Notes: generated from the letters alone by a model not told the origin. Shown: positions 1-8,372, counted from the first letter of the stretch. The stretch: 13,707 nt of DNA from an uncultured Hungatella sp. (GCA_910586845.1 CAJUJV010000014.1:1908-15614), one strand, 5' to 3'. A program made the numbers and translations.

Positions 1-1779
1 CAGGAGATGATCGTCGTCTACTACCAGCATATCCCATCTGGGCAGAATCATATCTTCTTCCTGAACCAGTGCCTCCTCCAGATCCAGGATCAGATGAAAA
101 CAGGTTCCTTTCCCCTGTTCACTGTCAACCTGGATAGTCCCTTCCATGGTATCCACAATATATTTGGTAATAGCCATCCCCAGGCCCGTGCCCTCTGTCT
201 TGCGAACCCGGGTACTGTCTTCCCTGGAGAAGGAATCAAAAATCTTTTCTTTAAACTCCTGGGACATGCCGATGCCCGTATCTTCCACCAGGATATGGTT
301 CCGGACGAATCCTTCGCCCCGGGGAGAAGGCTCCTGGTACATGGTGACTCTGATGGAACCTCCGTCAGGCGTAAACTTCACCGCATTGGACAGAAGGTTT
401 AACAGCACCTGATTCAGACGCACGCTGTCACAGCATACATTCTCCGCTATAATGTCCCGGATAAGCACTTCAAACTGTTGGTTTTTCGCCTTCACCTGGG
501 GTTGCACAATGTTTACGATGCTGTCCATAACCTCTCTGAGGGAAGCCTGATCCATGTTGAGAGTCATTTTGCCGCTTTCGATCTTGGACATATCAAGCAC
601 ATCATTGATGAGCCCCAGAAGATGTTTGCTGGACATGGTTATCTTCTTCAGGCAGTTCTGCACCTGCTGGATGTTTCCGATATTGGCGGTAGCTATAGCC
701 GTCATGCCCACGATAGCGTTCATAGGCGTTCTGATATCATGGCTCATATTGGAGAGGAATTCGCTTTTGGCCCGGCTGGCCTCTATGGCCTCCTCCCTTG
801 CCTTATCCAGTTCCTCCATCTGTTCTCTCAAAAGCTTGAAATACTTGACAAATACGATCAACAGAGACCCGAGAACCAGACTGCAGCTTCCCAGGACCAT
901 ATAACCCCACTGTCGGTTTAAATTCCCCACCGTAGCATTGAGCGTGTCATAAGGCATGATCGTCACCAGATACCATTCCGAATACGGAAGTTTTTCACAG
1001 TAAAGATGACGGGTCTCGCTTCCGATCTGCATGATGCAGGAATACTCTTCATCCCTGGACATGGCCTGCGCCAGTTGGCTGACATACCATTCTGCCTTTT
1101 CCTTTTCGGCTTCTCCGAAAGTCCCCCTGATCCTGTCAAAATAACTTTCTCTGTAAGCATCGGCGCTGCGGATGACAAAACTGCCGTCCATACGGATAAT
1201 ATGGGAATATACCAGCGTATTATTCTCATCCAGCGCCAGGATATCCCTGATATAATCTGCGGGAATCCCTGCAACCAGTGCGGCACAGGGGCGGCCGTCA
1301 GACATGACATAAGATGCAGGAATCGCCATGAGAACCAGCCGGTTGCCGGCGGAGTCTGTCCCCACTGCCACCTTTTTCACTCCCTGCTTCAGAGATTCCA
1401 CAAACGGTTGGGGATCTATGATCTCTATTCTGTCACCATAGAGCATCTGAAACTCCCCGGATTCGGAACACAATGCCAGATAATCCAGTTCCCGGGCCTT
1501 TGCATTGTAGGCCAGAGATTCTTTTTCCGCCTCCATATCCGTATCCTGGGGATACAGCTTTGCGAGAGCCTCCACCTGGGCAAGCCTCGTCTCAATGGCA
1601 GTCTGAAAATGTATGGATATCCTCTCGTTCATTCCCGTCATGTAGATAGTTCCTACTTCACTGATGGTCTCCATACTTTTCCGATTCATATAGTATGCCA
1701 GAAACGAAAACACAGATACACACAGAGCAATGATCACCACAATGCTGACAGACAGAAAACGGGTTGTTTTATTCTTCAT
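1..1779 (-). CDS. Hybrid sensor histidine kinase, 3' part cut by window edge
   Basis: The first 593 residues are visible and open to base 1. A membrane helix (about 8-30) and a second one (about 292-313) flank an outside sensor region that looks like a Cache-type domain. A short coiled segment leads to the dimerisation domain with MSHDIRTPMN, phospho-accepting His347. The ATPase domain follows with an N box around NLLSNAVKF (460-469), DTGIGM (500-505), FDSF (514-517) and GTGLGM (530-535). The last visible residues, VVDDDHLL, open a receiver domain, so this is a hybrid kinase. Two in-frame ATGs compete: the one at 1785 lies only 2-3 bases after AGGAGA, whereas the one at 1779 has 8-9 bases and is preferred. 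It sits 29 bases after the HPt gene and is probably in the same operon. The ligand is unknown. It is missing the end of the receiver and anything beyond. Confidence 0.93.
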   Translation of the reverse strand, partial: MKNKTTRFLSVSIVVIIALCVSVFSFLAYYMNRKSMETISEVGTIYMTGMNERISIHFQTAIETRLAQVEALAKLYPQDTDMEAEKESLAYNAKARELDYLALCSESGEFQMLYGDRIEIIDPQPFVESLKQGVKKVAVGTDSAGNRLVLMAIPASYVMSDGRPCAALVAGIPADYIRDILALDENNTLVYSHIIRMDGSFVIRSADAYRESYFDRIRGTFGEAEKEKAEWYVSQLAQAMSRDEEYSCIMQIGSETRHLYCEKLPYSEWYLVTIMPYDTLNATVGNLNRQWGYMVLGSCSLVLGSLLIVFVKYFKLLREQMEELDKAREEAIEASRAKSEFLSNMSHDIRTPMNAIVGMTAIATANIGNIQQVQNCLKKITMSSKHLLGLINDVLDMSKIESGKMTLNMDQASLREVMDSIVNIVQPQVKAKNQQFEVLIRDIIAENVCCDSVRLNQVLLNLLSNAVKFTPDGGSIRVTMYQEPSPRGEGFVRNHILVEDTGIGMSQEFKEKIFDSFSREDSTRVRKTEGTGLGMAITKYIVDTMEGTIQVDSEQGKGTCFHLILDLEEALVQEEDMILPRWDMLVVDDDHLL

Positions 1780-1808
1780 ATCCATGTTCTCCTCAGCCTT
1801 CAGATCTC

Positions 1809-2171
1809 TCAGGCCCCTGTTTCCTTCTGCAGCTCACGGATCGCTGCAACTGTCTGCTCATAGTCCTGTTTTACCTGTTCCACAAGACCGGCAGCCTTCT
1901 GGCTCCACCCGGAACGCAGGGCCTCTGTAAGCTGATTGCTGGATGCATATAATTTGGTAAAGCTCAGATTCTGGCAGACTCCTTTTATGGTGTGTGCCGC
2001 TCTGAAGGCTTCTCCGTAATCTCCCGATTCCAGAGACCTGCACAGAAGATCGTAGCTTCCGTCATTTAAAAATTTCAGAACAAATTTCTGGACCAGCCTC
2101 TCGCTGCGAAGACGTCCCAGGACATCCTCATAATCTCCTTCCAGAGATACATAACATTCTTTTAAACTCAT
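1809..2171 (-). CDS. Stand-alone HPt (histidine phosphotransfer) protein
   Basis: This 120-residue protein is one HPt domain. The signature AAHTIKGVCQNL holds the expected phosphorylated histidine at residue 60, followed by the conserved K63 and G64, and the rest is the helical pattern of the family. HPt proteins relay phosphate from the receiver of a hybrid kinase to the receiver of a response regulator. The hybrid kinase lies 29 bases downstream and a receiver-bearing output protein 21 bases upstream, so the partners are almost certainly its neighbours. GGAGGAG precedes the ATG by 8-10 bases. The length is typical. It is soluble, with no signal peptide or membrane helix. Confidence 0.92.
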   Translation of the reverse strand: MSLKECYVSLEGDYEDVLGRLRSERLVQKFVLKFLNDGSYDLLCRSLESGDYGEAFRAAHTIKGVCQNLSFTKLYASSNQLTEALRSGWSQKAAGLVEQVKQDYEQTVAAIRELQKETGA

Positions 2172-2192
2172 TGATCTTTCTCCTCCGACACG

Positions 2193-4220
2193 TCAACATA
2201 TTCTGCTGGTCCGATGCTGGCCCGGACCTCCCTTCTTCGCTTCCATGAGAGCTTTATCCGCTTCCTGGAACAGCCTGTCATAATCCGTCTTTTTGCCTTC
2301 TCCTGCAGCAGTTCCCACACAGGCGGAAACCTTAAATCCCTGATATTCGCCTTCCAGAGCCGAGATGAGTCGGTCTGCTCTGGTCTCCTCATCACTGTCG
2401 CATCTGGTAAAAAACAGAAACTCGTCGCCGCTGACCCTGGCCACTATGTCATTGTCCCCTTTATTCTGCCGCAGAACCTCTGCCGCATGAACCAGAACCT
2501 GATCGCCGAAGAGACGGCCCCTGCTGTCATTGGCTGTCTTGATGTCATCAATATCGATCAGCATGAGCATATATCTTCCGTCGGGTTCTTCCTCCAGGCG
2601 CCGGCATATCTGCCGGCCGGCATAATCTGCATTCAGAAGCTTTGTCAGGGTATCGTGAGAGGCCATCTCCTCCAGGGCTTCCAGCTGCAGACGGGACTCA
2701 TGGATATCCACCGCCTTGCCGATCACTCCCGTGTATGTGCCTTCTCCGTCAGATGACCACATGGCCCGAACCACGATCCGCATCCATCTGTGCTCTCCGC
2801 CTATCCTGGCCAGGCAGTCATACCGGATCACCGGATCCTTGGGAGAGCTGTTTCTGATGATTTCTCCAAGTTTCTCTATATCTTCGGCTTTTAAGATATC
2901 AGTGATGCGGCTGTCCCTTATGGGATCCATGACTACTTCGGGAAGATTCAGCTTATCCGCCCCCCACGCCGACAGAGTCAGCATGGCAGGAGACACCATA
3001 TATTCAAACTGGATCTCCTCTGACATGGACGCATAAAAACTGTATTTCATCCGCTCATGCTCCAGAAGCTGCAGGGTCCGCTCCGATGCGGATGCTTCTC
3101 CGGGATTCAGTTTCTCTTCCAGGATATCCTGAAGTTCCTTTTCATTGGTCTGGCCCGCATCCCCGCTGTTTAAACTGTCTCTCAGAGTATCCGCCATATC
3201 CTGCAGGCATTTTAAGATAAGCGGATTGAAGGTCCCGCACTCACCGTTGCAGATCATGCGGATAGCCTCTTCATGAGGAAATGCCTTCTTATACACACGC
3301 TCGCTGGTCAGTGCATCGTAAACGTCGGCCAACGCCACGATCTGAGCAGAGATGGGGATGTCGTCTCCCTTAATACCATCCGGATATCCCTTGCCGTCAT
3401 ACCTTTCATGGTGCCACCGGCAGATGGCATAAGCCTCCTTCACCAGAGGTTCTTCCTGATGGAAGGACAGCTTCTCCAGCATCTCCGCACCGATGGATGT
3501 ATGAGTCTTCATGATCTCAAACTCTTCTTTGGTCAGACGTCCCGGTTTGTTTAAGATCTCTCCCGGGATCGATATCTTTCCGATGTCGTGAAGGGCGGAT
3601 GCAGTACTGATCATGGAAATCTGTTCTCTTGTAAACTGATATCTGTCCGTGATCTGGACCAGATGCTTTAACAAAAGCTCCGTCAGAATCCGGATATGAA
3701 GGACATGAAGACCGCTCTCTCCGTTTCTGAATTCCACGATGTGACTCAGGATGTCGATCATCAGGTTGCTCTGCTTCTCTTTCTCGTCGATCTGTTCCAT
3801 GACCAGAGCTGCCAGTTTCTTCTGTTTGGCATAAAGTACCAGAGTATTGACTACCCTGCGGTGAACGATCAGCGCATCAAAAGGTCTGCTTATATAATCC
3901 GTGATCCCCAGCTGATATGCACGCTCCACATGGAAAGAGCCGCTCTCCGAAGAGATCATAATGACAGGGATCTCATCGATCCAGTGGCATCGGTTCATCA
4001 CTTCCAGGACACCGAAGCCATCCATCTCCGGCATCACGATATCCAACAGAACAAGGGAAAGCTCCACTCCGTATTCCTGGATCGCAGCCACTGCCTGCAC
4101 CCCATTCTCTGCCTCAATGATCTCATATTCACTTTCCAGCATATCAGCCAGAATCGACCGATTCATCTCAGAGTCATCTGCAATCAGTATTTTCTGTTTA
4201 AACTCCTGTTCCTTGCCCAT
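2193..4220 (-). CDS. Response regulator with REC, HD-GYP, PAS and GGDEF domains (c-di-GMP turnover)
   Basis: This 675-residue protein carries four domains. The receiver (about 8-125) has acidic D15/D16 and phospho-accepting D60 in LLDIVMPEMDG. The HD-GYP domain (about 150-340) has H172, the pair H211-D212 in ALHDIGK, and HHERYDGKGYP (270-280), so the metal-binding and GYP residues are present. HD-GYP enzymes hydrolyse c-di-GMP. A PAS-like segment (about 390-510) follows. The GGDEF domain (about 515-670) has DIDDIKTAND (556-565) and SGDEF (597-601). Serine replaces the first glycine, a change some active cyclases tolerate. The inhibitory RxxD site is absent, with GDND at that place. It is the first gene of the phosphorelay operon and has AAGGA six bases before its ATG. 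Whether it acts as phosphodiesterase, cyclase or both cannot be told from sequence. Confidence 0.93.
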   Translation of the reverse strand: MGKEQEFKQKILIADDSEMNRSILADMLESEYEIIEAENGVQAVAAIQEYGVELSLVLLDIVMPEMDGFGVLEVMNRCHWIDEIPVIMISSESGSFHVERAYQLGITDYISRPFDALIVHRRVVNTLVLYAKQKKLAALVMEQIDEKEKQSNLMIDILSHIVEFRNGESGLHVLHIRILTELLLKHLVQITDRYQFTREQISMISTASALHDIGKISIPGEILNKPGRLTKEEFEIMKTHTSIGAEMLEKLSFHQEEPLVKEAYAICRWHHERYDGKGYPDGIKGDDIPISAQIVALADVYDALTSERVYKKAFPHEEAIRMICNGECGTFNPLILKCLQDMADTLRDSLNSGDAGQTNEKELQDILEEKLNPGEASASERTLQLLEHERMKYSFYASMSEEIQFEYMVSPAMLTLSAWGADKLNLPEVVMDPIRDSRITDILKAEDIEKLGEIIRNSSPKDPVIRYDCLARIGGEHRWMRIVVRAMWSSDGEGTYTGVIGKAVDIHESRLQLEALEEMASHDTLTKLLNADYAGRQICRRLEEEPDGRYMLMLIDIDDIKTANDSRGRLFGDQVLVHAAEVLRQNKGDNDIVARVSGDEFLFFTRCDSDEETRADRLISALEGEYQGFKVSACVGTAAGEGKKTDYDRLFQEADKALMEAKKGGPGQHRTSRIC

Positions 4221-4284
4221 CTTGGTTCCTTTCTAAAATAATCCTTTCAATCTATCCGTATGTATTTCCGGATATGTACTTTAC

Positions 4285-4313
4285 ATTATAAAGAATAACA
4301 GAGAAAATTACAA
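4285..4313 (-). promoter_or_regulatory. Sigma-A type promoter of the phosphorelay operon
   Basis: On the minus strand a perfect TATAAT (4285-4290) follows TTGTAA (4308-4313) with a 17-base spacer. The -35 matches the consensus at four of six positions. Transcription would start near 4278, leaving a leader of about 58 bases that contains a small hairpin, TATCCG/CGGATA (4253-4258 with 4269-4274), before the ribosome binding site. Confidence 0.65.
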
Positions 4314-4375
4314 GAGTAATCTCACTGCCGCCCGCAAAGATAGCCGGGCACATGGACAAAAAGCCCGAATCTGTC

Positions 4376-6484
4376 TCAGCTGCGCCGGATATATCTGTAG
4401 ATCCTGAGGCCGTCGTATTCTTTTAATTTTTCCACCATGGTATTCATAGGCTTCATATCCTTGGCCTTGGCCTCGTCATCCAGCTGGAAAAAGCCCGTGT
4501 CAAAATCATTGTGCATCCTGGTCTGTTCCCTGATATACTTATCTCTGCACAGTTCTGACATCGACCCTGTGGGCATCCAGTACATGGACTTTTTCTCGTC
4601 CTCCCAGCGCCTGTGTTCCTCTTCGCCGATGAGCACCAGTTCTTTCTCCGTAAAGGCATCCACCATCTCTAAATCCACCGGCTGGTCCGTATAGAAACAG
4701 CCGATCTTATCCAGGTGCTCCGCAAACTTTCTGGCCTGGGCGATATTGGACAGTTTGTACTCCAGAGACAGCTCGTCGAACCAGACATCCATCTGCTCCG
4801 AGTCTGCTTTTCCTTTCCAGCGGGCGTTTAACGCGGCGCCGAAATTATAGAGATGGAGAAACTTTCCCTGAGAGAGATAAGTATTTTTACAGCTGTTGTC
4901 TTTCTTTACTACCCTGGTGTCCACGGTCAGAGGGATATCTGACAGATCAACGATCTTCTTAATATCCGAGAGAAATTCATTGTCATCTACCATGGTGGAA
5001 TAAGCTTTCATTGCCGGCTTCTTATTTTTATCATCCTCTGTTTTGGGATTGGCCTGAAGTTCCTGCACATATCTGTCATGTTTCTTCCAGAAATCGATGA
5101 TCTTGCTGCTCTCGCCCTCGTCGTACAGGTAGCAGGCCTCTATGCCGTCTTTAAAGGAAAACTCGCAGGCCATGGGATGAAGCTGGCTTCTGGACTCCCT
5201 TCCGTAAGAGGTCCGGTCCCAGCACTGCAGCTCGTCGCAGAGCATCAGCATAAAAGCCAGGGGATGGTCTTTTACGGCAAAGGGCGTGTTGCCCTCTTTT
5301 TTCCAGTCTGCTATGGAGAACTTGTACAGACTGTTGTGCATGGCTATGGCCGTAAGCGCATCCAGCATGGATTCATTGACCTTTTGATCTCCCTGATCCA
5401 TGGCAAACAGCTCTCTGGCCAGGACCACGGCGCTGAATACCGCATGATCCATAAAGTAATTGAAGCTGTCCGGACTCTCTGGCTTTTTACACAGAACTTT
5501 TTTCAGAAAATCCACGGAATCTTTCCACTCTTTAAAATCCTCGCAGGAAGAGTTTTCGGACATCTTTCTGCAGATCTTTTCCATCCGGCTGTCATACTTT
5601 CCACCCAGTCTCTTGACGATTCCCCATGCAAGGATATCACGGATATCATCGAATTCTCCCTCCGGATAGATCTCTTTCACGGCTGCCCTTACTCTGTCGC
5701 TGCTGAGAGCCGTATACTGCTCCAGCCTGGAGAAGGAAATGAAGGGAAGAGTCCCTCTTTCTATTTTCTTGATTCCCTTCTCGTTTTTCTCTCTGTCCTC
5801 AAAGTAAGCCTCAATCTGTTCGAAAGGCAGCTCAAAGGGATATCCGATATCGTGGAACAGAGAAGCCAGTCCCCAGTACCGGAGGAAATGGTGGGCCAGC
5901 TCCTGATCCTCTCTGTCTTTATGCTTCACAGTGCAGCCGTACATGTCCTTATAAGCCCTGCGGTACTCCTCGTTGGTCTCGTAAATGGCCAGCCCCAGAG
6001 CAAAGACATAGACGGAGTGGGCGTAGTGGTCTCTGTGTTTCATCAGAAGAGAACTGGAATTGGATTCAAACTCCGAAAGCAGCTCGATCATCCTTCTGGA
6101 TCTGCCGTAGGCTCCCACAAACATCTCCAGATAGCAGAAATATACATCGAACGCAGTCTGAGCCGTGCCGGCATCGATAAACCGGTCCAGAGCATTGGCA
6201 AGGCACAGCCGGTCGATATCCATCTGCATGTTGTAGGGGATCATGTTCTTTCCGATACTCCTCCCCAGATATCCGGAAGTCTTCTCCTCTTCCTCTGTCT
6301 CCTCGGAAAACCTCAGATCCTCACACCGATTATGCAAAAATGACGCCGCCGCCGAAGCAAGATCCAGATCTTCCTTTTTCTTATCCGGAAAACAGGGCAC
6401 TGCGGGCCCCTTCTTCCCCGGTATCTCGGTAAATCTCTCGTTATTGTTTTTCTCGTTCATCTTTCTGATCGCTGTGTATCCCAT
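4376..6484 (-). CDS. HD-domain hydrolase-like protein with C-terminal RyR-type domain
   Basis: This 702-residue soluble protein has a charged, low-complexity start (about 10-75). A helical region of about 145-425 then looks like an HD-fold metal hydrolase: HRDHYAHS (150-157), LASLFHDIGYP (206-216) with the H211-D212 pair, MDHAVF (345-350), MHNSLY (382-387) and LCDELQCWDR (415-424) with D417. HD enzymes often act on nucleotides or phosphodiesters, but the substrate is unknown. The C-terminal part (about 540-695) resembles RyR domains (Pfam RyR family): EHRRW (623-627), W636 and HND (658-660). The same module ends the protein encoded upstream. An ATG at 6460 would give an ATGA overlap with the preceding stop. 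The ATG at 6484 is chosen instead because AAAGGAG lies seven bases before it, giving a 28-base overlap. The domain calls are family recognition; the function is inference. Confidence 0.85.
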   Translation of the reverse strand: MGYTAIRKMNEKNNNERFTEIPGKKGPAVPCFPDKKKEDLDLASAAASFLHNRCEDLRFSEETEEEEKTSGYLGRSIGKNMIPYNMQMDIDRLCLANALDRFIDAGTAQTAFDVYFCYLEMFVGAYGRSRRMIELLSEFESNSSSLLMKHRDHYAHSVYVFALGLAIYETNEEYRRAYKDMYGCTVKHKDREDQELAHHFLRYWGLASLFHDIGYPFELPFEQIEAYFEDREKNEKGIKKIERGTLPFISFSRLEQYTALSSDRVRAAVKEIYPEGEFDDIRDILAWGIVKRLGGKYDSRMEKICRKMSENSSCEDFKEWKDSVDFLKKVLCKKPESPDSFNYFMDHAVFSAVVLARELFAMDQGDQKVNESMLDALTAIAMHNSLYKFSIADWKKEGNTPFAVKDHPLAFMLMLCDELQCWDRTSYGRESRSQLHPMACEFSFKDGIEACYLYDEGESSKIIDFWKKHDRYVQELQANPKTEDDKNKKPAMKAYSTMVDDNEFLSDIKKIVDLSDIPLTVDTRVVKKDNSCKNTYLSQGKFLHLYNFGAALNARWKGKADSEQMDVWFDELSLEYKLSNIAQARKFAEHLDKIGCFYTDQPVDLEMVDAFTEKELVLIGEEEHRRWEDEKKSMYWMPTGSMSELCRDKYIREQTRMHNDFDTGFFQLDDEAKAKDMKPMNTMVEKLKEYDGLRIYRYIRRS

Positions 6485-8343
6485 AGTTTTTCTCCTTTAT
6501 CTTTATCTTTTTCTTTTTCATATCCGCAGACACTGCACACATCATAAATGACAGTCTCGCCTGCCGTCTTATCCTTTTTCACTGCTTCCCAGTCATCGAT
6601 GAGACAGTTATGCACCTTTCCGTAATACCGCTTCCCGTCTTCCAGGATCATGTGAAGCCTCCTCTTTTCCTCCTTCCTCCCGTCATATCCTGCATAACCG
6701 GTACAATAACAGAAGCTGCACCATCTCCTGTGCTCCAGGGCAGCCAGAAGTTCCAGATCCTCCGGCACTTTCGCAAGAAACCCGGCTGTGTCATCCCCTG
6801 ACAGCAGCACCGTCTCCCACCGGGAAGGATCTGCCCAGCCTCTGATCAGTTCCTGAAAATAAGGGCGGTTCAGGACCTGAGCCCGACAGGATTCTTTTAA
6901 TTCCCATGTCAGGCTGTTCCACAGTTCTTCTCCGCTCCCGTGTCCGTTTTGTCCTTTTACCTGCCGCTGTATCTGAGCATAAGCTCTGTGGAAGTTTTTT
7001 GCCTCCCGGTCTGTCTCATGCCGGATCACGTTCTCGCTCCCCAGAAGCCTGTCACAGTCTCCGAACAGGACCACACGGCTGAAACCGTCTCTCTTCTGAT
7101 ACCGGGCAATTTCCGCATGCTCTTTCAGTCTTACAGCCACGGGAACTTCCATGGCACAGGGCCTGTTCCCGGTCTCTGACGCACCCAGCCAGGCCCTGAT
7201 CTGCATCATGGTCCTGATACTGACTGTCTCATCAGAAAAGCAGATGACGGCATAGGTGATCCAGGGCAGATCAAAAAGCCTTTTCTCCGTTTTGACGCTT
7301 CCCGCCTCCGCCTGGATATATTCTACATGACACATCTTTTCGATCCTGGGATATCTGGATTCTATCAGATCCCGGCACCTTTCCGTATCCCTGTCCATGA
7401 CGGTAATCCGAAGCTTCTCATATCCTTCCGCCTCCGACCGGTCGCTGAGTGTACCGGTGAGAAGCGCCTTTTCAAAAACTGCCTGTCCACAGGACCCGAA
7501 GCCGGCTATGAGCAGATGGGGCTGAGGAATTGTTGCGAGAACCTCCTTCAGGCTGATGCTGTCTCTGACCTGTTCCAGACAGTTCTGATACAGCGGCTCT
7601 CTCCGAAACAGATCGGAAGCCGCTATATCCGGCAGATCGAATACACCAAGATTCCATGACCGTTCTTCTGCCATGGAATCACCAAAATCTGTAATGATCT
7701 TTTTCATGGTCCGGTCCTGACACCAGACGGAGCAGGGCGGATTGTCCGGCTGCCGCGCCAGGCGCTGCAGAAGTGCAAAATTCCGGGCGGCTTCTTTATG
7801 AAAAAGGACGATGTGATCCGTTTTGTCAGGAGAAAGCTCCCTGAGGCAGAAATCTTTCTCATAGACCAGAATCCCTGTTTTCTCCAGTCTCAGACGGCTC
7901 TCTCTGTCCAGATTCTCCTCCGCCACCAGAATCAGCTGCCTCTTTTCCTTTTCTTTCTGAAGATGTTCAAGGAATCGCTCACTGGTCTCGTGAAAGCCGA
8001 AAACTACCAGCTGCCTCTTCCTTCCCAGCTTTTTTCTCAGCACTCCCAGTTCATGACAGAACAGGGATTGGGCCGCCTTCAGGATCCAGTAAGCCGTACA
8101 CAGAGGCGCCGTCCACTTGGCCAGCTCATAACATATGGGCGTGGCCTCCCCCGCATCGACCGTGGGAGAAAGCAGATACAGCTGAAGAGCGCTGTAGAAC
8201 ACGGAGGACCAGAGCCGCTCCGGAATCACCTGATCCACATAAGCCGTATAGTACTGATAGCAGCCGATGAAAGAGAGCAGGCCTGTGAGCACCAGAAACC
8301 CTCTGCAGATCACCTTTTTATGTCTCTCGAAAAAACTCCCCAT
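6457..8343 (-). CDS. Membrane protein with tandem TrkA-N/RCK-like Rossmann domains and RyR-type domain
   Basis: This 628-residue protein has two membrane helices (about 12-29 and 76-94) that flank a pore-helix-like stretch, YSALQLYLLSP (50-60). No potassium selectivity filter of the TVGYG kind is present. A first Rossmann-like domain starts at QLVVFGFHE (111-119), where the glycine motif is degenerate. A second starts at LLIAGFGSCG (277-286) with a good GxGxxG and an acidic D317 after the second strand. Such pairs are the layout of TrkA-N/RCK ligand-binding domains on channels. The C-terminus (about 450-600) carries an RyR-type module with EHRRW (537-541) and HN (578-579). Related bacterial proteins are often labelled ryanodine-receptor-like. 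It is the first gene of a two-gene operon with the HD-RyR protein, with GGAA/AAGGAA before its ATG. It may be a channel or a membrane sensor; transport is not shown. Confidence 0.85.
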   Translation of the reverse strand: MGSFFERHKKVICRGFLVLTGLLSFIGCYQYYTAYVDQVIPERLWSSVFYSALQLYLLSPTVDAGEATPICYELAKWTAPLCTAYWILKAAQSLFCHELGVLRKKLGRKRQLVVFGFHETSERFLEHLQKEKEKRQLILVAEENLDRESRLRLEKTGILVYEKDFCLRELSPDKTDHIVLFHKEAARNFALLQRLARQPDNPPCSVWCQDRTMKKIITDFGDSMAEERSWNLGVFDLPDIAASDLFRREPLYQNCLEQVRDSISLKEVLATIPQPHLLIAGFGSCGQAVFEKALLTGTLSDRSEAEGYEKLRITVMDRDTERCRDLIESRYPRIEKMCHVEYIQAEAGSVKTEKRLFDLPWITYAVICFSDETVSIRTMMQIRAWLGASETGNRPCAMEVPVAVRLKEHAEIARYQKRDGFSRVVLFGDCDRLLGSENVIRHETDREAKNFHRAYAQIQRQVKGQNGHGSGEELWNSLTWELKESCRAQVLNRPYFQELIRGWADPSRWETVLLSGDDTAGFLAKVPEDLELLAALEHRRWCSFCYCTGYAGYDGRKEEKRRLHMILEDGKRYYGKVHNCLIDDWEAVKKDKTAGETVIYDVCSVCGYEKEKDKDKGEKLWDTQRSER

Positions 8344-8372
8344 TTCTCTTGTTCCTTCCTGATATTGGTTCC

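Noticed and set aside
4221..4284. Leader of the c-di-GMP regulator gene as a c-di-GMP riboswitch
   Set aside because: The leader is about 58 bases with one six-base hairpin, too short for a known c-di-GMP aptamer, and no conserved core was recognised.
4330..4367. GC-rich repeats GCCCG / CGGGC / GCCCG after the HD-RyR gene as a terminator
   Set aside because: The possible stems are only five bases, compete with one another, and none is directly followed by a T run on the minus strand. The T5 run lies before the stem that could use it.
5078..6343. Long plus-strand open frame of 421 codons
   Set aside because: It lies wholly opposite the HD-RyR gene, has no recognisable domain, and lacks a proper ribosome site. 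The minus-strand frame has clear motifs.
6458..6460. ATG giving an ATGA stop-start overlap for the HD-RyR gene
   Set aside because: The sequence before it has only a weak AGAAAG, whereas the ATG at 6484 has AAAGGAG at seven bases.
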